A DNA stretch of 64,000 nucleotides from contig JACVVK020000227.1 of assembly GCA_018292915.2 (NCBI GenBank), positions 458,001 to 522,000 on the forward strand, in the 5' to 3' direction. The stretch comes from Batillaria attramentaria (lineage: Eukaryota > Mollusca > Gastropoda > Batillariidae). Position 1 is the stretch's first letter. Each line of letters starts with the position of its first letter. A program made the position numbers and the translations under genes. Below are positions 48,486-64,000 of the stretch, one piece after another. The notes beneath the pieces are model-generated. The model was not told the DNA's origin and did no database searches. It saw only the letters and a program-made list of their open reading frames with translations.

Positions 48486-49790
48486 CGTTTTCAGGGCATG
48501 CAGTCATTTTGTCATGCTGGAAGCAGAGATAATATCAGCCTAGTGAGGATCGAGAATTCGGGTGGTTGGTAAGTGTTTACTTGAAATATATAGCAAATAG
48601 TTGTATAACCCAATTCAAAACTTTAATACCGAATCTGGACAGCTTACTGATGTGTAAAAAATGTCCTTTCTCCGATATGGACTTGTTTTGTGGATCGTTC
48701 AGTGCACACGCTGTGCTCACAAAATCGCCACCTCCCACACTAACTGTCCACACAGCCAGTCAGCACCTCATAGTGTGCCGAGGGCAGGGAAAGAAAGGAA
48801 GCCCGAGACAAAACAAGCCTTCACAGGCATGCCAGTGCGGCTTGATTAGTAAGTAACGGACACAGGTTCTCGTCTGCAATAGAAGTTTAGGTTCGCTGTT
48901 GGCTAGCTGAGGCGTTTAGCATGGATTTGTGTCGTCATTTTCAAATTCTGCACTGAGCAACGGCCGTTTCCGGTCGAGTTTGTGGCGACTGTAGGCGATA
49001 TGCACACGCCGTTTGGTTCATAGCACTCATAAGTTTCTTCGAAACGAACGCTCATTCATTCAAAGTCACAACCGTGACCCTTTCGTGGAGTAATTTGTCC
49101 ACTTTGGGACCAACTATCGGTATTTTTGCTCCCACCTCAACGATATTTTCCGCCATGTTGTTCCGAACCAGTGAGCCAGTGAAAGCCGGGAAGGACGTTG
49201 CCCGAAGAAAATGTGAAAAGCGGGGGGGGGGGGGGGGGGGATTATCAGACGACTTTCTGCCAAGTAGTTTTGATATTTCATGCAACGGCTAAACTGAGTT
49301 CTCTGTTGGGTGGGATGAGGGAGAGAGCAGGAAGAGAGGTAGGGGGAAGGGGGGGGGGGGGGTAGGGGAAGGGAGGAGGGGCGAGACCATGGCTTTGCCC
49401 CCCCCCCCCTCTTGCCATAGTCACCTGATTTTCCGGGGAGGGGGAGGGCAAAAAGATACTCTTGCCCCCCCCCCCCCCGCTTGGGTACAGGGGGGGGGGG
49501 GGCAGCTGCCCTCCCGGTTCCGGCGCCCCTGATTTCAGTTGGAATACTCTAATCATTTGCCACCACTGGACACACTCCTGTCCCTTCACAGGTTTTCCTG
49601 AGTGGGTCATTGTTGATTTCTTGTTCTGTGACTGTTGAACGCTGCTGCTTTACTGATAGCTGAGAGATTTTCCTACACGTCAACACGTGAACGGTGATCG
49701 TAGCTTCAACCAGAGGTTGGTTACAGGAATTTTAGTGAGCGCAGAGGGTGAATAAGCACATAGACCCGCCGGTACTCTAGTCAGTTTCAC
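48486..49790. other. Spacer with poly-G/poly-C tracts
   Basis: Runs of G at about 49223-49240 and 49349-49362, and of C at about 49400 and 49466, make up a cluster of potential G-quadruplex sites. Open frames here are low complexity (proline/glycine) and not supported. Confidence 0.5.

Positions 49791-49792
<2 letters not shown>

Positions 49793-49853
<61 letters not shown>
49793..49853. repeat. (GT)n microsatellite
   Basis: About 60 bp of GT. Downstream, GAAATGCGCCCTAGAAATAC and (ATT)n at 49945-49963 resemble a SINE 3' tail just before the first recognised exon of the nuclease-helicase gene. Confidence 0.9.
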
Positions 49854-49855
<2 letters not shown>

Positions 49856-50025
49856 CACGTTCATCGTTGTATAATGTGCGTGAGTGTGAGTGAGTGATAG
49901 GCGCATTGATTCATTTAAAGAAATGCGCCCTAGAAATACCATGTATTATTATTATTATTATGTCGGATCACACTGTAGCGGAAAACAAGTCGACAGTGTG
50001 TCCTGTTGTATTTCAGATACTGATC

Positions 50026-55537
<5,512 letters not shown>

Positions 55538-56038
55538 CCCCTCCCTCCCTCCCCTCCCCGCTCCACCCTTTCCCGTTTCCCTCCCGACCGTTTTGACCGT
55601 TAAAGTTGTCGTTGTCGTAGTTCCTCACAACATTCGCTTTGTATTCTGCTCTAGTCTGACCCCCCTCGTGACGCGCTGTGCATCCGCACCGGTTTCGTCA
55701 TTCTAACGGTCCTCGTTGTGACGTCATAGTCACGTTGAGAAAAGTAAAAATGATGTAGTTGACGCTCCGCTGATGGAGATCTGAGTGTCAAATAATATTT
55801 ACACCAGGCCTGTGTTAACAACATGTGTTACTTTTTGTGACGTTATTTTCTAGCGACCACCAGTCTGTGACGTCACGCAAGAAAAACGTAATAAAATGAC
55901 GTGATTCGTGCAGAGGGAAACAACACAGACTGGTAACAGATCGTACTGACAGTATTACTTTCTGTAACTTCAAAGGAGTTTGCACAGCCCGCTTTCTAAA
56001 TATTACATCACCACTCTAGCCGCTCTCTCTCTCTATTA

Positions 56039-56118
<80 letters not shown>

Positions 56119-56644
56119 TTGACTCGTAACGAATCCTCCTTAGACACCGTCTTCATACCAAGGGAGAAAATCTGCTGAGTTACGGCTTCCTACCGTCAGT
56201 ATTTCCTGTACTTACAGTGCTGAATCAAATATTGACCCATACAGTTAGTGAATAGAATGTCAGTTACGGCATCCATCATCCTCATCTTCACCATCGTCAT
56301 CAACAGCAGCTTCATCGTCATCAACAACTGATGTCATTCCCAATGACCATGCCAGTGACTGTTAAAACATCGGCCCTCTGCAGGAATGAGTTAATAGTTT
56401 TGTCAACAACAATTATATCTGAGATCGAAGCCAACCCCCAACGTAAGCATGGTAACATTGACATCAGACGAATCAATAAATAAGCAAGCATACGCCGCCT
56501 AGTCTTTTGATCTGAAAGCATAAATGAAGAGCGGGGAAAGAACAGTTTTAAAAAGAAAATTATTTTCATTCGTGTTTCCTGGGTTACACGATTTAGCGAC
56601 GTCATCGTCTGGTTAGTCGGCCTTGTGACTAGTTTACCCAATGC
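55538..56644. other. Spacer with (GT)n, no further gene recognised
   Basis: Includes the candidate polyadenylation signal and a GT tract at 56043-56110. No exons recognised. Confidence 0.4.
55889..55894 (+). terminator. Candidate polyadenylation signal AATAAA
   Basis: AATAAA about 350 bp after the stop at 55537 of the nuclease-helicase gene. Weak evidence on its own. Confidence 0.35.
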
Positions 56645-56817
56645 GCCGGATGTAGCAATAAAACCTTTGAAAATATTACTACAACCGATGTGCCGGATGT
56701 ATTAATGAAGCCTACAAAAATATTACTATAACCGGATTATGGATGTAGTGATAATCCGGATGTATTAATTAAAAAAATTTTGGTCCCGAGGGCCTTTAAT
56801 ACATCCGGATTCCACTG
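56645..56817. mobile_element. pogo/mariner-like MITE, inverted relative to the 26956 copy
   Basis: Ends with the reverse complement of CAGTGGAATCCGGATGTATT next to TA (56818-56819). The interior carries several CCGGATGTAGTAATA-type words shared with the copy at 26956. The left end is diverged. Confidence 0.65.
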
Positions 56818-56952
56818 TATTTCGATTCATTTTCTTCTTGTCCATTTAGACTTGACAGTTGACGTTTATCGTGTTGTCAAACTTTTTTTTCTGATTTTAA
56901 AATAGCAAAATGTGTACAGTTTGAAGGGATGTTTTAGTTAGACATGTTGTCG

Positions 56953-56954
<2 letters not shown>

Positions 56955-56988
<34 letters not shown>
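56955..56988. repeat. (CA)n microsatellite
   Basis: About 34 bp of CA. Confidence 0.9.
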
Positions 56989-56990
<2 letters not shown>

Positions 56991-57137
56991 ACAACTTCGT
57001 GTTATCAGACGTAATTCTAATACATAATACGTGTCACCAAAACATGACTGGTGTTGCCCAGACATAATTCTGTTACTTAATGATGGCTGACTGTGTGTTA
57101 GTGAATTGATTATAAGGAAAACGAGATCAACTTTGTA

Positions 57138-57366
57138 TGGTGAGTTTCTTTTATTGTCTGGTGAGTTTCTTTTATTGTCTGGTGAGTTTCTTTTATTGTC
57201 TGGTGAGTTTCTTTTATTGTCTGGTGAGTTTCTTTTATTGTCTGGTGAGTTTCTTTTATTGTCTGGTGAGTTTCTTTTATTGTCTGGTGAGTTTCTTTTA
57301 TTGTCTGGTGAGTTTCTTTTATTGTCTGGTGAGTTTCTTTTATTGTCTGGTGAGTTTCTTTTATTG
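57138..57366. repeat. 21-bp minisatellite, 11 copies
   Basis: Perfect or nearly perfect 21-bp units (GTGAGTTTCTTTTATTGTCT plus G). The period is a multiple of three, so it is open in several frames on both strands, but no gene model supports coding. Confidence 0.95.
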
Positions 57367-57429
57367 CTTTTCTCGTCTCTGGACCCAATAAACAAAAGAA
57401 AACGCAAGATTATTTTGTTGTGGTAGATG

Positions 57430-57431
57430 TA

Positions 57432-57509
<78 letters not shown>

Positions 57510-57510
57510 G
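57430..57510. repeat. (GT)n microsatellite
   Basis: GT repeat with one TTTG interruption, between the 21-bp and the 30-bp arrays. Confidence 0.95.
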
Positions 57511-57551
57511 AGCATTTGGATTTCACGCGTACTGTTGTTACTTTACAAACT

Positions 57552-60500
57552 GACAAGAACATTATCAGCGGAGAACAAACTGACAAGAACATTATTAGCC
57601 GAGAACAAACGGACAAGAACATTATTAGCCGAGAACAAACGGACAAGAACATTATTGGCAGAGAACAAACGGACAAGAACATTATTGGCAGAGAACAAAC
57701 GGACAAGAACATTATTAGCCGAGAACATTATTGGCAGAGAACAACGGACAAGAACATTATTGGCAGAGAACAAACGGACAAGAACATTATTGGCAGAGAA
57801 CAAACGGACAAGAACATTATTGGCAGAGAACAAACGGACAAGAACATTATTGGCAGAGAACAAACGGACAAGAACATTATTGGCAGAGAACAAACGGACA
57901 AGAACATTATTGCAGAGAACAAACGGACAAGAACATTATTGGCAGAGAACAAACGGACAAGAACATTATTGGCAGAGAACAAACGGACAAGAACATTATT
58001 GGCAGAGAACAAACGGACAAGAACATTATTGGCAGAGAACAAACGGACAAGAACATTATTGGCAGAGAACAAACGGACAAGAACATTATTGGCAGAGAAC
58101 AAACGGACAAGAACATTATTGGCAGAGAACAAACGGACAAGAACATTATTGGCAGAGAACAAACGGACAAGAACATTATTGGCAGAGAACAAACGGACAA
58201 GAACATTATTGGCAGAGAACAAACGGACAAGAACATTATTGGCAGAGAACAAACGGACAAGAACATTATTGGCAGAGAACAAACGGACAAGAACATTATT
58301 GGCAGAGAACAAACGGACAAGAACATTATTGGCAGAGAACAAACGGACAAGAACATTATTGGCAGAGAACAAACGGACAAGAACATTATTGGCAGAGAAC
58401 AAACGGACAAGAACATTATTGGCAGAGAACAAACCGGACAAGAACATTATTAGGCAGAGAACAAACGGACAAGAACATTATTGGCAGAGAACAAACGGAC
58501 AAGAACATTATTGGCAGAGAACAAACGGACAAGAACATTATTGGCAGAGAACAAACGGACAAGAACATTATTGGCAGAGAACAAACGGACAAGAACATTA
58601 TTGGCAGAGAACAAACGGACAAGAACATTATTGGCAGAGAACAAACGGACAAGAACATTATTGGCAACGGAAACATTATTGGCAGAGAACAAACGGACAA
58701 GAACATTATTGGCAGAGAACAAACGGACAAGAACATTATTGGCAGAGAACAAACGGACAAGAACATTATTGGCAGAGAACAAACGGACAAGAACATTATT
58801 GGCAGAGAACAAACGGACAAGAACATTATTGGCAGAGAACAAACGGACAAGAACATTATTGGCAGAGAACAAACGGACAAGAACATTATTAGCAGAGAAC
58901 AAACGGACAAGAACATTATTGGCAGAGAACAAACGGACAAGAACATTATTGGCAGAGAACAAACGGACAAGAACATTATTGGCAGAGAACAAACGGACAA
59001 GAACATTATTGGCAGAGAACAAACGGACAAGAACATTATTGGCAGAGAACAAACGGACAAGAACATTATTGGCAGAGAACAAACGGACAAGAACATTATT
59101 AGCCGAGAACAAACGGACAAGAACATTATTGGCCGAGAACAAACGGACAAGAACATTATTGGCAGAGAACAAACGGACAAGAACATTATTGGCAGAGAAC
59201 AAACGGACAAGAACATTATTAGCAGAGAACAAACGGACAAGAACATTATTGGCAGAGAACAAACGGACAAGAACATTATTGGCAGAGAACAAACGGACAA
59301 GAACATTATTGGCAGAGAACAAACGGACAAGAACATTATTGGCAGAGAACAAACGGACAAGAACATTATTGGCAGAGAACAAACGGACAAGAACATTATT
59401 GGCAGAGAACAAACGGACAAGAACATTATTAGCCGAGAACAAACGGACAAGAACATTATTGGCAGAGAACAAACGGACAAGAACATTATTGGCAGAGAAC
59501 AAACGGACAAGAACATTATTGGCAGAGAACAAACGGACAAGAACATTATTGGCAGAGAACAAACGGACAAGAACATTATTAGCCGAGAACAAACGGACAA
59601 GAACATTATTGGCAGAGAACAAACGGACAAGAACATTATTGGCAGAGAACAAACGGACAAGAACATTATTAGCCGAGAACAAACGGACAAGAACATTATT
59701 GGCAGAGAACAAACGGACAAGAACATTATTGGCAGAGAACAAACGGACAAGAACATTATTGGCAGAGAACAAACGGACAAGAACATTATCAGCAGAGAAC
59801 AAACGGACAAGAACATTATTGGCAGAGAACAAACGGACAAGAACATTATTGGCAGAGAACAAACGGACAAGAACATTATCAGCAGAGAACAAACGGACAA
59901 GAACATTATTGGCAGAGAACAAACGGACAAGAACATTATTGGCAGAGAACAAACGGACAAGAACATTATCAGCAGAGAACAAACGGACAAGAACATTATT
60001 GGCAGAGAACAAACGGACAAGAACATTATTGGCAGAGAACAAACGGACAAGAACATTATTAGCAAAACAAACGGACAAGAACATTATTGGCAGAGAACAA
60101 ACGGACAAGAACATTATCAGCAGAGAACAAACGGACAAGAACATTATTGGCAGAGAACAAACGGACAAGAACATTATCAGCAGAGAACAAACGGACAAGA
60201 ACATTATCAGCAGAGAACAAACGGACAAGAACATTATCAGCAGAGAACAAACGGACAAGAACATTATCAGCAGAGAACAAACGGACAAGAACATTATTGG
60301 CAGAGAACAAACGGACAAGAACATTATTGGCAGAGAACAAACGGACAAGAACATTATTGGCAGAGAACAAACGGACAAGAACATTATTGGCAGAGAACAA
60401 ACGGACAAGAACATTATTGGCAGAGAACAAACGGACAAGAACATTATTGGCAGAGAACAAACGGACAAGAACATTATTGGCAGAGAACAAACGGACAAGA

Positions 60501-61785
60501 ACATTATTGGCAGAGAACAAACGGACAAGAACATTATTGGCAGAGAACAAACGGACAAGAACATTATTGGCAGAGAACAAACGGACAAGAACATTATTGG
60601 CAGAGAACAAACGGACAAGAACATTATTGGCAGAGAACAAACGGACAAGAACATTATTAGCCGAGAACAAACGGACAAGAACATTATTGGCAGAGAACAA
60701 ACGGACAAGAACATTATTGGCAGAGAACAAACGGACAAGAACATTATTGGCAGAGAACAAACGGACAAGAACATTATCAGCAGAGAACAAACGGACAAGA
60801 ACATTATTGGCAGAGAACAAACGGACAAGAACATTATTGGCAGAGAACAAACGGACAAGAACATTATCGGCAGAGAACAAACGGACAAGAACATTATTGG
60901 CAGAGAACAAACGGACAAGAACATTATTGGCAGAGAACAAACGGACAAGAACATTATTAGCCGAGAACAAACGGACAAGAACATTATTGGCAGAGAACAA
61001 ACGGACAAGAACATTATTGGCAGAGAACAAACGGACAAGAACATTATCAGCAGAGAACAAACGGACAAGAACATTATCGGCAGAGAACAAACGGACAAGA
61101 ACATTATTGGCAGAGAACAAACGGACAAGAACATTATTGGCAGAGAACAAACGGACAAGAACATTATTGGCAGAGAACAAACGGACAAGAACATTATTGG
61201 CAGAGAACAAACGGACAAGAACATTATTGGCAGAGAACAAACGGACAAGAACATTATTAGCCGAGAACAAACGGACAAGAACATTATTGGCAGAGAACAA
61301 ACGGACAAGAACATTATTGGCAGAGAACAAACGGACAAGAACATTATTGGCAGAGAACAAACGGACAAGAACATTATCGGCAGAGAACAAACGGACAAGA
61401 ACATTATTGGCAGAGAACAAACGGACAAGAACATTATTGGCAGAGAACAAACGGACAAGAACATTATTGGCAGAGAACAAACGGACAAGAACATTATTGG
61501 CAGAGAACAAACGGACAAGAACATTATCGGCAGAGAACAAACGGACAAGAACATTATCAGCAGAGAACAAACGGACAAGAACATTATTGGCAGAGAACAA
61601 ACGGACAAGAACATTATTGGCAGAGAACAAACGGACAAGAACATTATTGGCAGAGAACAAACGGACAAGAACATTATCAGCAGAGAACAAACGGACAAGA
61701 ACATTATCAGCAGAGAACAAACGGACAAGAACATTATCAGCAGAGAACAAACGGACAAGAACATTATCAGCCGAGAACACACTGT
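57552..61785. repeat. 30-bp minisatellite, about 140 copies, 4.2 kb
   Basis: Units read AACAAACGGACAAGAACATT plus a 10-bp part that varies among ATTGGCAGAG, ATTAGCCGAG, ATCAGCAGAG and ATCGGCAGAG. Several frame-breaking indels occur (near 57721, 57912, 58434, 58666 and 60064). Giant open frames of about 1100 codons on both strands result from the multiple-of-three period, not from a gene. Confidence 0.98.
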
Positions 61786-62323
61786 AGGCAAGAGAAACGA
61801 TCTTTATTTCCAGTTACAACATCCATAACATCGTCACCATACGAAAACTAAAAAAGAAGGCAAAATCAGATCCTCATGTGTAGAGGTAAACACAACAAAC
61901 AAACAAACAAACAACCAAATAATGATCCGAAAAGTCTTCCGAGTTCCTACAGAAAATATTAAAATCGTGTGACAATGTTTGATTTAGTGACCACGTCGAA
62001 ACACAGCCGTATTCAGTGTTGTCCAGATCTTCTCATACACCAACTTCTGGATGTTTTTTTTTTAAAATAATTATTATCTATAACATATGATAAACCCTAG
62101 AGATGTGTCGGTGCGAAAGGACGAATGTCATAGGGAAGGCCGGGGAGGAGGGGGGGGGGGATGAAGGGTTGCTGATCACGCTAACAGAAAGGGTCTAGAG
62201 TCAAACTACATACTGGCAGCACAATGCTGCAATCAAAATATTCTCGCGACGAACGAACAGTATGTACCCCGGGTACATCAGCCAGTGTAACGGAAACTGA
62301 CTGACGGGCGAGAGCTGGTAAAT
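61786..62323. other. 3' flank of the receptor gene
   Basis: No other gene recognised. The minus strand has AATAAA near 61801-61806, a possible distant polyadenylation signal for the receptor. A poly-G tract lies near 62150. Confidence 0.4.
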
Positions 62324-63580
62324 CTAGTCAGTGACACTGGGAATTGAGCTTTGTGACGTCACGCCACTAGAAATGGACAAACCACTCACGTCCGTGTGTG
62401 AACCAGAATGGAGTTGTCTGCACCTGCACACGATGGCGACGAGCGCGGCCCGGAAGCGGTGGCTGAGAACGAGGCTGACAATGAGGAGAGCAGGCTGCGT
62501 GAGATACATGACCAGGCTAAAGACGTTGAGTAAGATGGCATACAGGAACAGCTCCCTCTTGGGTACGCCGTAGTGAGGGGTGAAGGTCGCCACAGTGGCA
62601 TTCAGAGTGCTGGGCAGGGCCATGAAGAAGAAGGTCAAGGTCAGCACCAGGATCAGTTTGGCGGCCTTGGCCTCTGGAGAGACGTTCTTGTTCTGCTTGC
62701 TGTCTGTGGCGGTGGTCGCGTCCTTCCCGTCAGCCCCCCTGGCTCCCCCACTCCCACCCCCTGCCCCGCCCCCTGCCCCACCCCGTGAGGTCGTCATGCC
62801 TTTCTTGCTGGCCACGTGTTTCTTGAGAGCGGCCAGAAGCAGCAGGTTGATGAGGAGAGACCCAAATAGCGGGATGTAGAAGAAGACGATCCGGACAGCG
62901 TTCTTGATCGACTCAAACATGGCCTCGTTTGCCGCTCTGTATGGCGTGATCACCTGGCGCCAACCCCCGCTCTCATCCTGCGTCACCGTGAACTCAAACA
63001 GGATGAAGATGTGGGCCAGACAGCACGTGACAAACACCGTGCTGATCACGGCAGCAGGCGCCCGTTTGAACACGTAGGACGCGGTGCCTAGTGGGAAGGC
63101 GATGGTCAGGAAACGCTCCACAGAAGCCAACGCGTTCAGCCACACCGCCGCCCGCCGGAATGCTGTCAGACCGTACACGTCCAGTATAGTGTCGAGGTGA
63201 GCGTTGAGGAGTGTGGGACCGGGGGCCACATTGTCACACGTGTAGCTGATGACCTTGCACAAGGTGAACAGTCCGTCACTCACACAGATGGCCATCAGGA
63301 AAGACACGTGCACCTCGCGTTTCCTGGACGTCTTGTGACTTTGTCTCTGCTGCCGGTCGTACACGAGGACATTGAGCAGGCTACAGACAGTGGCCAGCGC
63401 CACCACAGTGAAAGAGAGCTTGGTGAAGTAATAGAGGAATGTCTGCCACATGCTGTACGACACAACACCAAACAGGTAGACGGGAAGCTGTAATGGTGGC
63501 CTGACGTTGGTGGTAGGGAGGGTGGTGTTAGAGGCCAGATCATCGTCTGTCGTTAGATTCAGGTACCCTTCCGTTGACAT
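62324..63580 (-). CDS. Class A-like seven-transmembrane receptor (418 aa, single exon), orphan
   Basis: The start was placed at 63580 (MSTEGYLNL), though an in-frame extension to 63640 exists. The N terminus has two N-glycosylation sites (N8-L-T, N18-T-T). TM1 spans about 47-73 with the LLNVLVY signature, and TM2 holds CVSDGLF (the conserved Asp). TM3 ends in VERFLTIAFPL, an E-R-F in place of D-R-Y. The third intracellular loop is long and glycine-rich (GGAGGGAGGGSGG). TM6 has FFFMALPS instead of CWxP, and TM7 has TQPALLI in place of NPxxY. The general shape fits FMRFamide/peptide-type or lineage-expanded orphan receptors of lophotrochozoans, acting at the plasma membrane through G proteins. 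The ligand is unknown. Confidence 0.87.
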   Translation of the reverse strand: MSTEGYLNLTTDDDLASNTTLPTTNVRPPLQLPVYLFGVVSYSMWQTFLYYFTKLSFTVVALATVCSLLNVLVYDRQQRQSHKTSRKREVHVSFLMAICVSDGLFTLCKVISYTCDNVAPGPTLLNAHLDTILDVYGLTAFRRAAVWLNALASVERFLTIAFPLGTASYVFKRAPAAVISTVFVTCCLAHIFILFEFTVTQDESGGWRQVITPYRAANEAMFESIKNAVRIVFFYIPLFGSLLINLLLLAALKKHVASKKGMTTSRGGAGGGAGGGSGGARGADGKDATTATDSKQNKNVSPEAKAAKLILVLTLTFFFMALPSTLNATVATFTPHYGVPKRELFLYAILLNVFSLVMYLTQPALLIVSLVLSHRFRAALVAIVCRCRQLHSGSHTDVSGLSISSGVTSQSSIPSVTD

Positions 63581-63609
63581 TGTGTCAAAACACAACTTGA
63601 TTCGGTTGT

Positions 63610-63735
63610 TCAGTAATATTGCAGTGAAGTCAGTCCACAAGCGGGGTTTTGTCTGTCAAAGAGAGTGAAGTCAGTCCACAATCCACTGGGGTTTTGTCTG
63701 TCAAGAGAGTGAAGTCAGTCCAGAAGCATTCACGG
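63610..63735. repeat. Imperfect tandem repeat (about 57 bp, 2.3 copies) in the receptor 5' flank
   Basis: The words GTGAAGTCAGTCCA and GGGGTTTTGTCTGTCAA alternate three and two times, 30-150 bp upstream of the receptor start, in the presumed 5' UTR or promoter. Confidence 0.85.
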
Positions 63736-64000
63736 AATAAACAGCTACGCAGCTACACCCTATACGAAATTTGTTGATATATTATTTCAGTGATCTACAA
63801 AAAGCATTGAAAGTTACTAATCAGAGTGGTTTCACAGTGCTCTTGGGTGTTTCTCGCTGACTCCCGCGCACAAATAATTCCTGTGGAAAGTGTTGTGCAG
63901 AAAAACATCAGGAAGTAAGGGCAGCCGTGGTGTTTTTATAGCTGGCCTCTCTGACGTCACGTCATGTGATCGCAAACCTCACGTGGAATCGTGCGTGAGG
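63736..64000. other. Window end, upstream flank of the receptor
   Basis: No further feature is supported. Confidence 0.4.

Noticed and set aside
49894..50025. N-terminal extension MIGALIHLKK... of the nuclease-helicase protein
   Set aside because: It reads through a SINE-like (ATT)n tail, and a strong acceptor (TTGTATTTCAG) precedes 50017; this stretch is probably intron.
57436..61828. Open frames of 490-1115 codons on both strands in the 30-bp array
   Set aside because: Both strands and several frames are open only because the 30-bp unit lacks stops. Frame shifts occur at indels, and no splice or start context exists.

Overview
The window looks like nuclear DNA of an invertebrate animal, most likely a mollusc (inference). 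The evidence is intron-rich genes with GT-AG introns, a long LZTR1 gene with clear animal kelch and BTB domains, an intronless TRIM gene, tRNA-derived SINEs, foldback and MITE elements, and very dense (CA)n/(GT)n microsatellites. No bacterial-style operon, CRISPR array or rRNA gene was seen. Tandem arrays alone fill roughly 40% of the 64 kb.

Layout. 1-2.6 kb: a 56-bp minisatellite. 4.5-19.2 kb, minus strand: a complete LZTR1 gene, the adaptor of a CUL3 ubiquitin ligase acting on RAS-family GTPases. It was reconstructed as 21 coding exons giving 786 codons, all joined in phase. Three of its introns are filled by minisatellites: 54 bp x about 92 in intron 11, 51 bp x about 10 in intron 10, and a 14-bp compound array in intron 8. 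19.7-21.7 kb: a foldback, Mutator-like element with about 600-bp inverted ends and a perfect 9-bp target duplication. 24.6 kb: a SINE with a 15-bp target duplication. 25.1-26.8 kb: an intronless TRIM (RING, B-box, coiled-coil) gene. 27.0-28.2 kb: a pogo-like MITE and a 5'-truncated LINE. 28.8-34.2 kb: small repeats, a 196-bp satellite and a 266-bp MITE. 34.3-44.5 kb: a 10-kb array of a 73-bp satellite. 44.5-49.9 kb: a relic of the foldback element, a second block of the 196-bp satellite, and poly-G/C tracts. 50.0-55.5 kb, plus strand: a six-exon gene predicted to encode CCHC zinc knuckles, a NERD-like nuclease domain and a superfamily-1 helicase-like ATPase. 57.1-61.8 kb: 21-bp and 30-bp minisatellites. 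62.3-63.6 kb, minus strand: a seven-transmembrane receptor.

The four genes do not form a pathway. LZTR1 and TRIM both belong to ubiquitin biology, and TRIM and the nuclease-helicase have architectures often linked to innate immunity, but their closeness here is only suggestive. The most unusual observation is that the 54-bp array in LZTR1 is built from the gene's own exon-11 splice donor. This leaves about 92 identical consensus 5' splice sites, each paired with a perfect TACTAAC branch-point motif. The main new-gene candidate is the zinc-knuckle/NERD/helicase gene.
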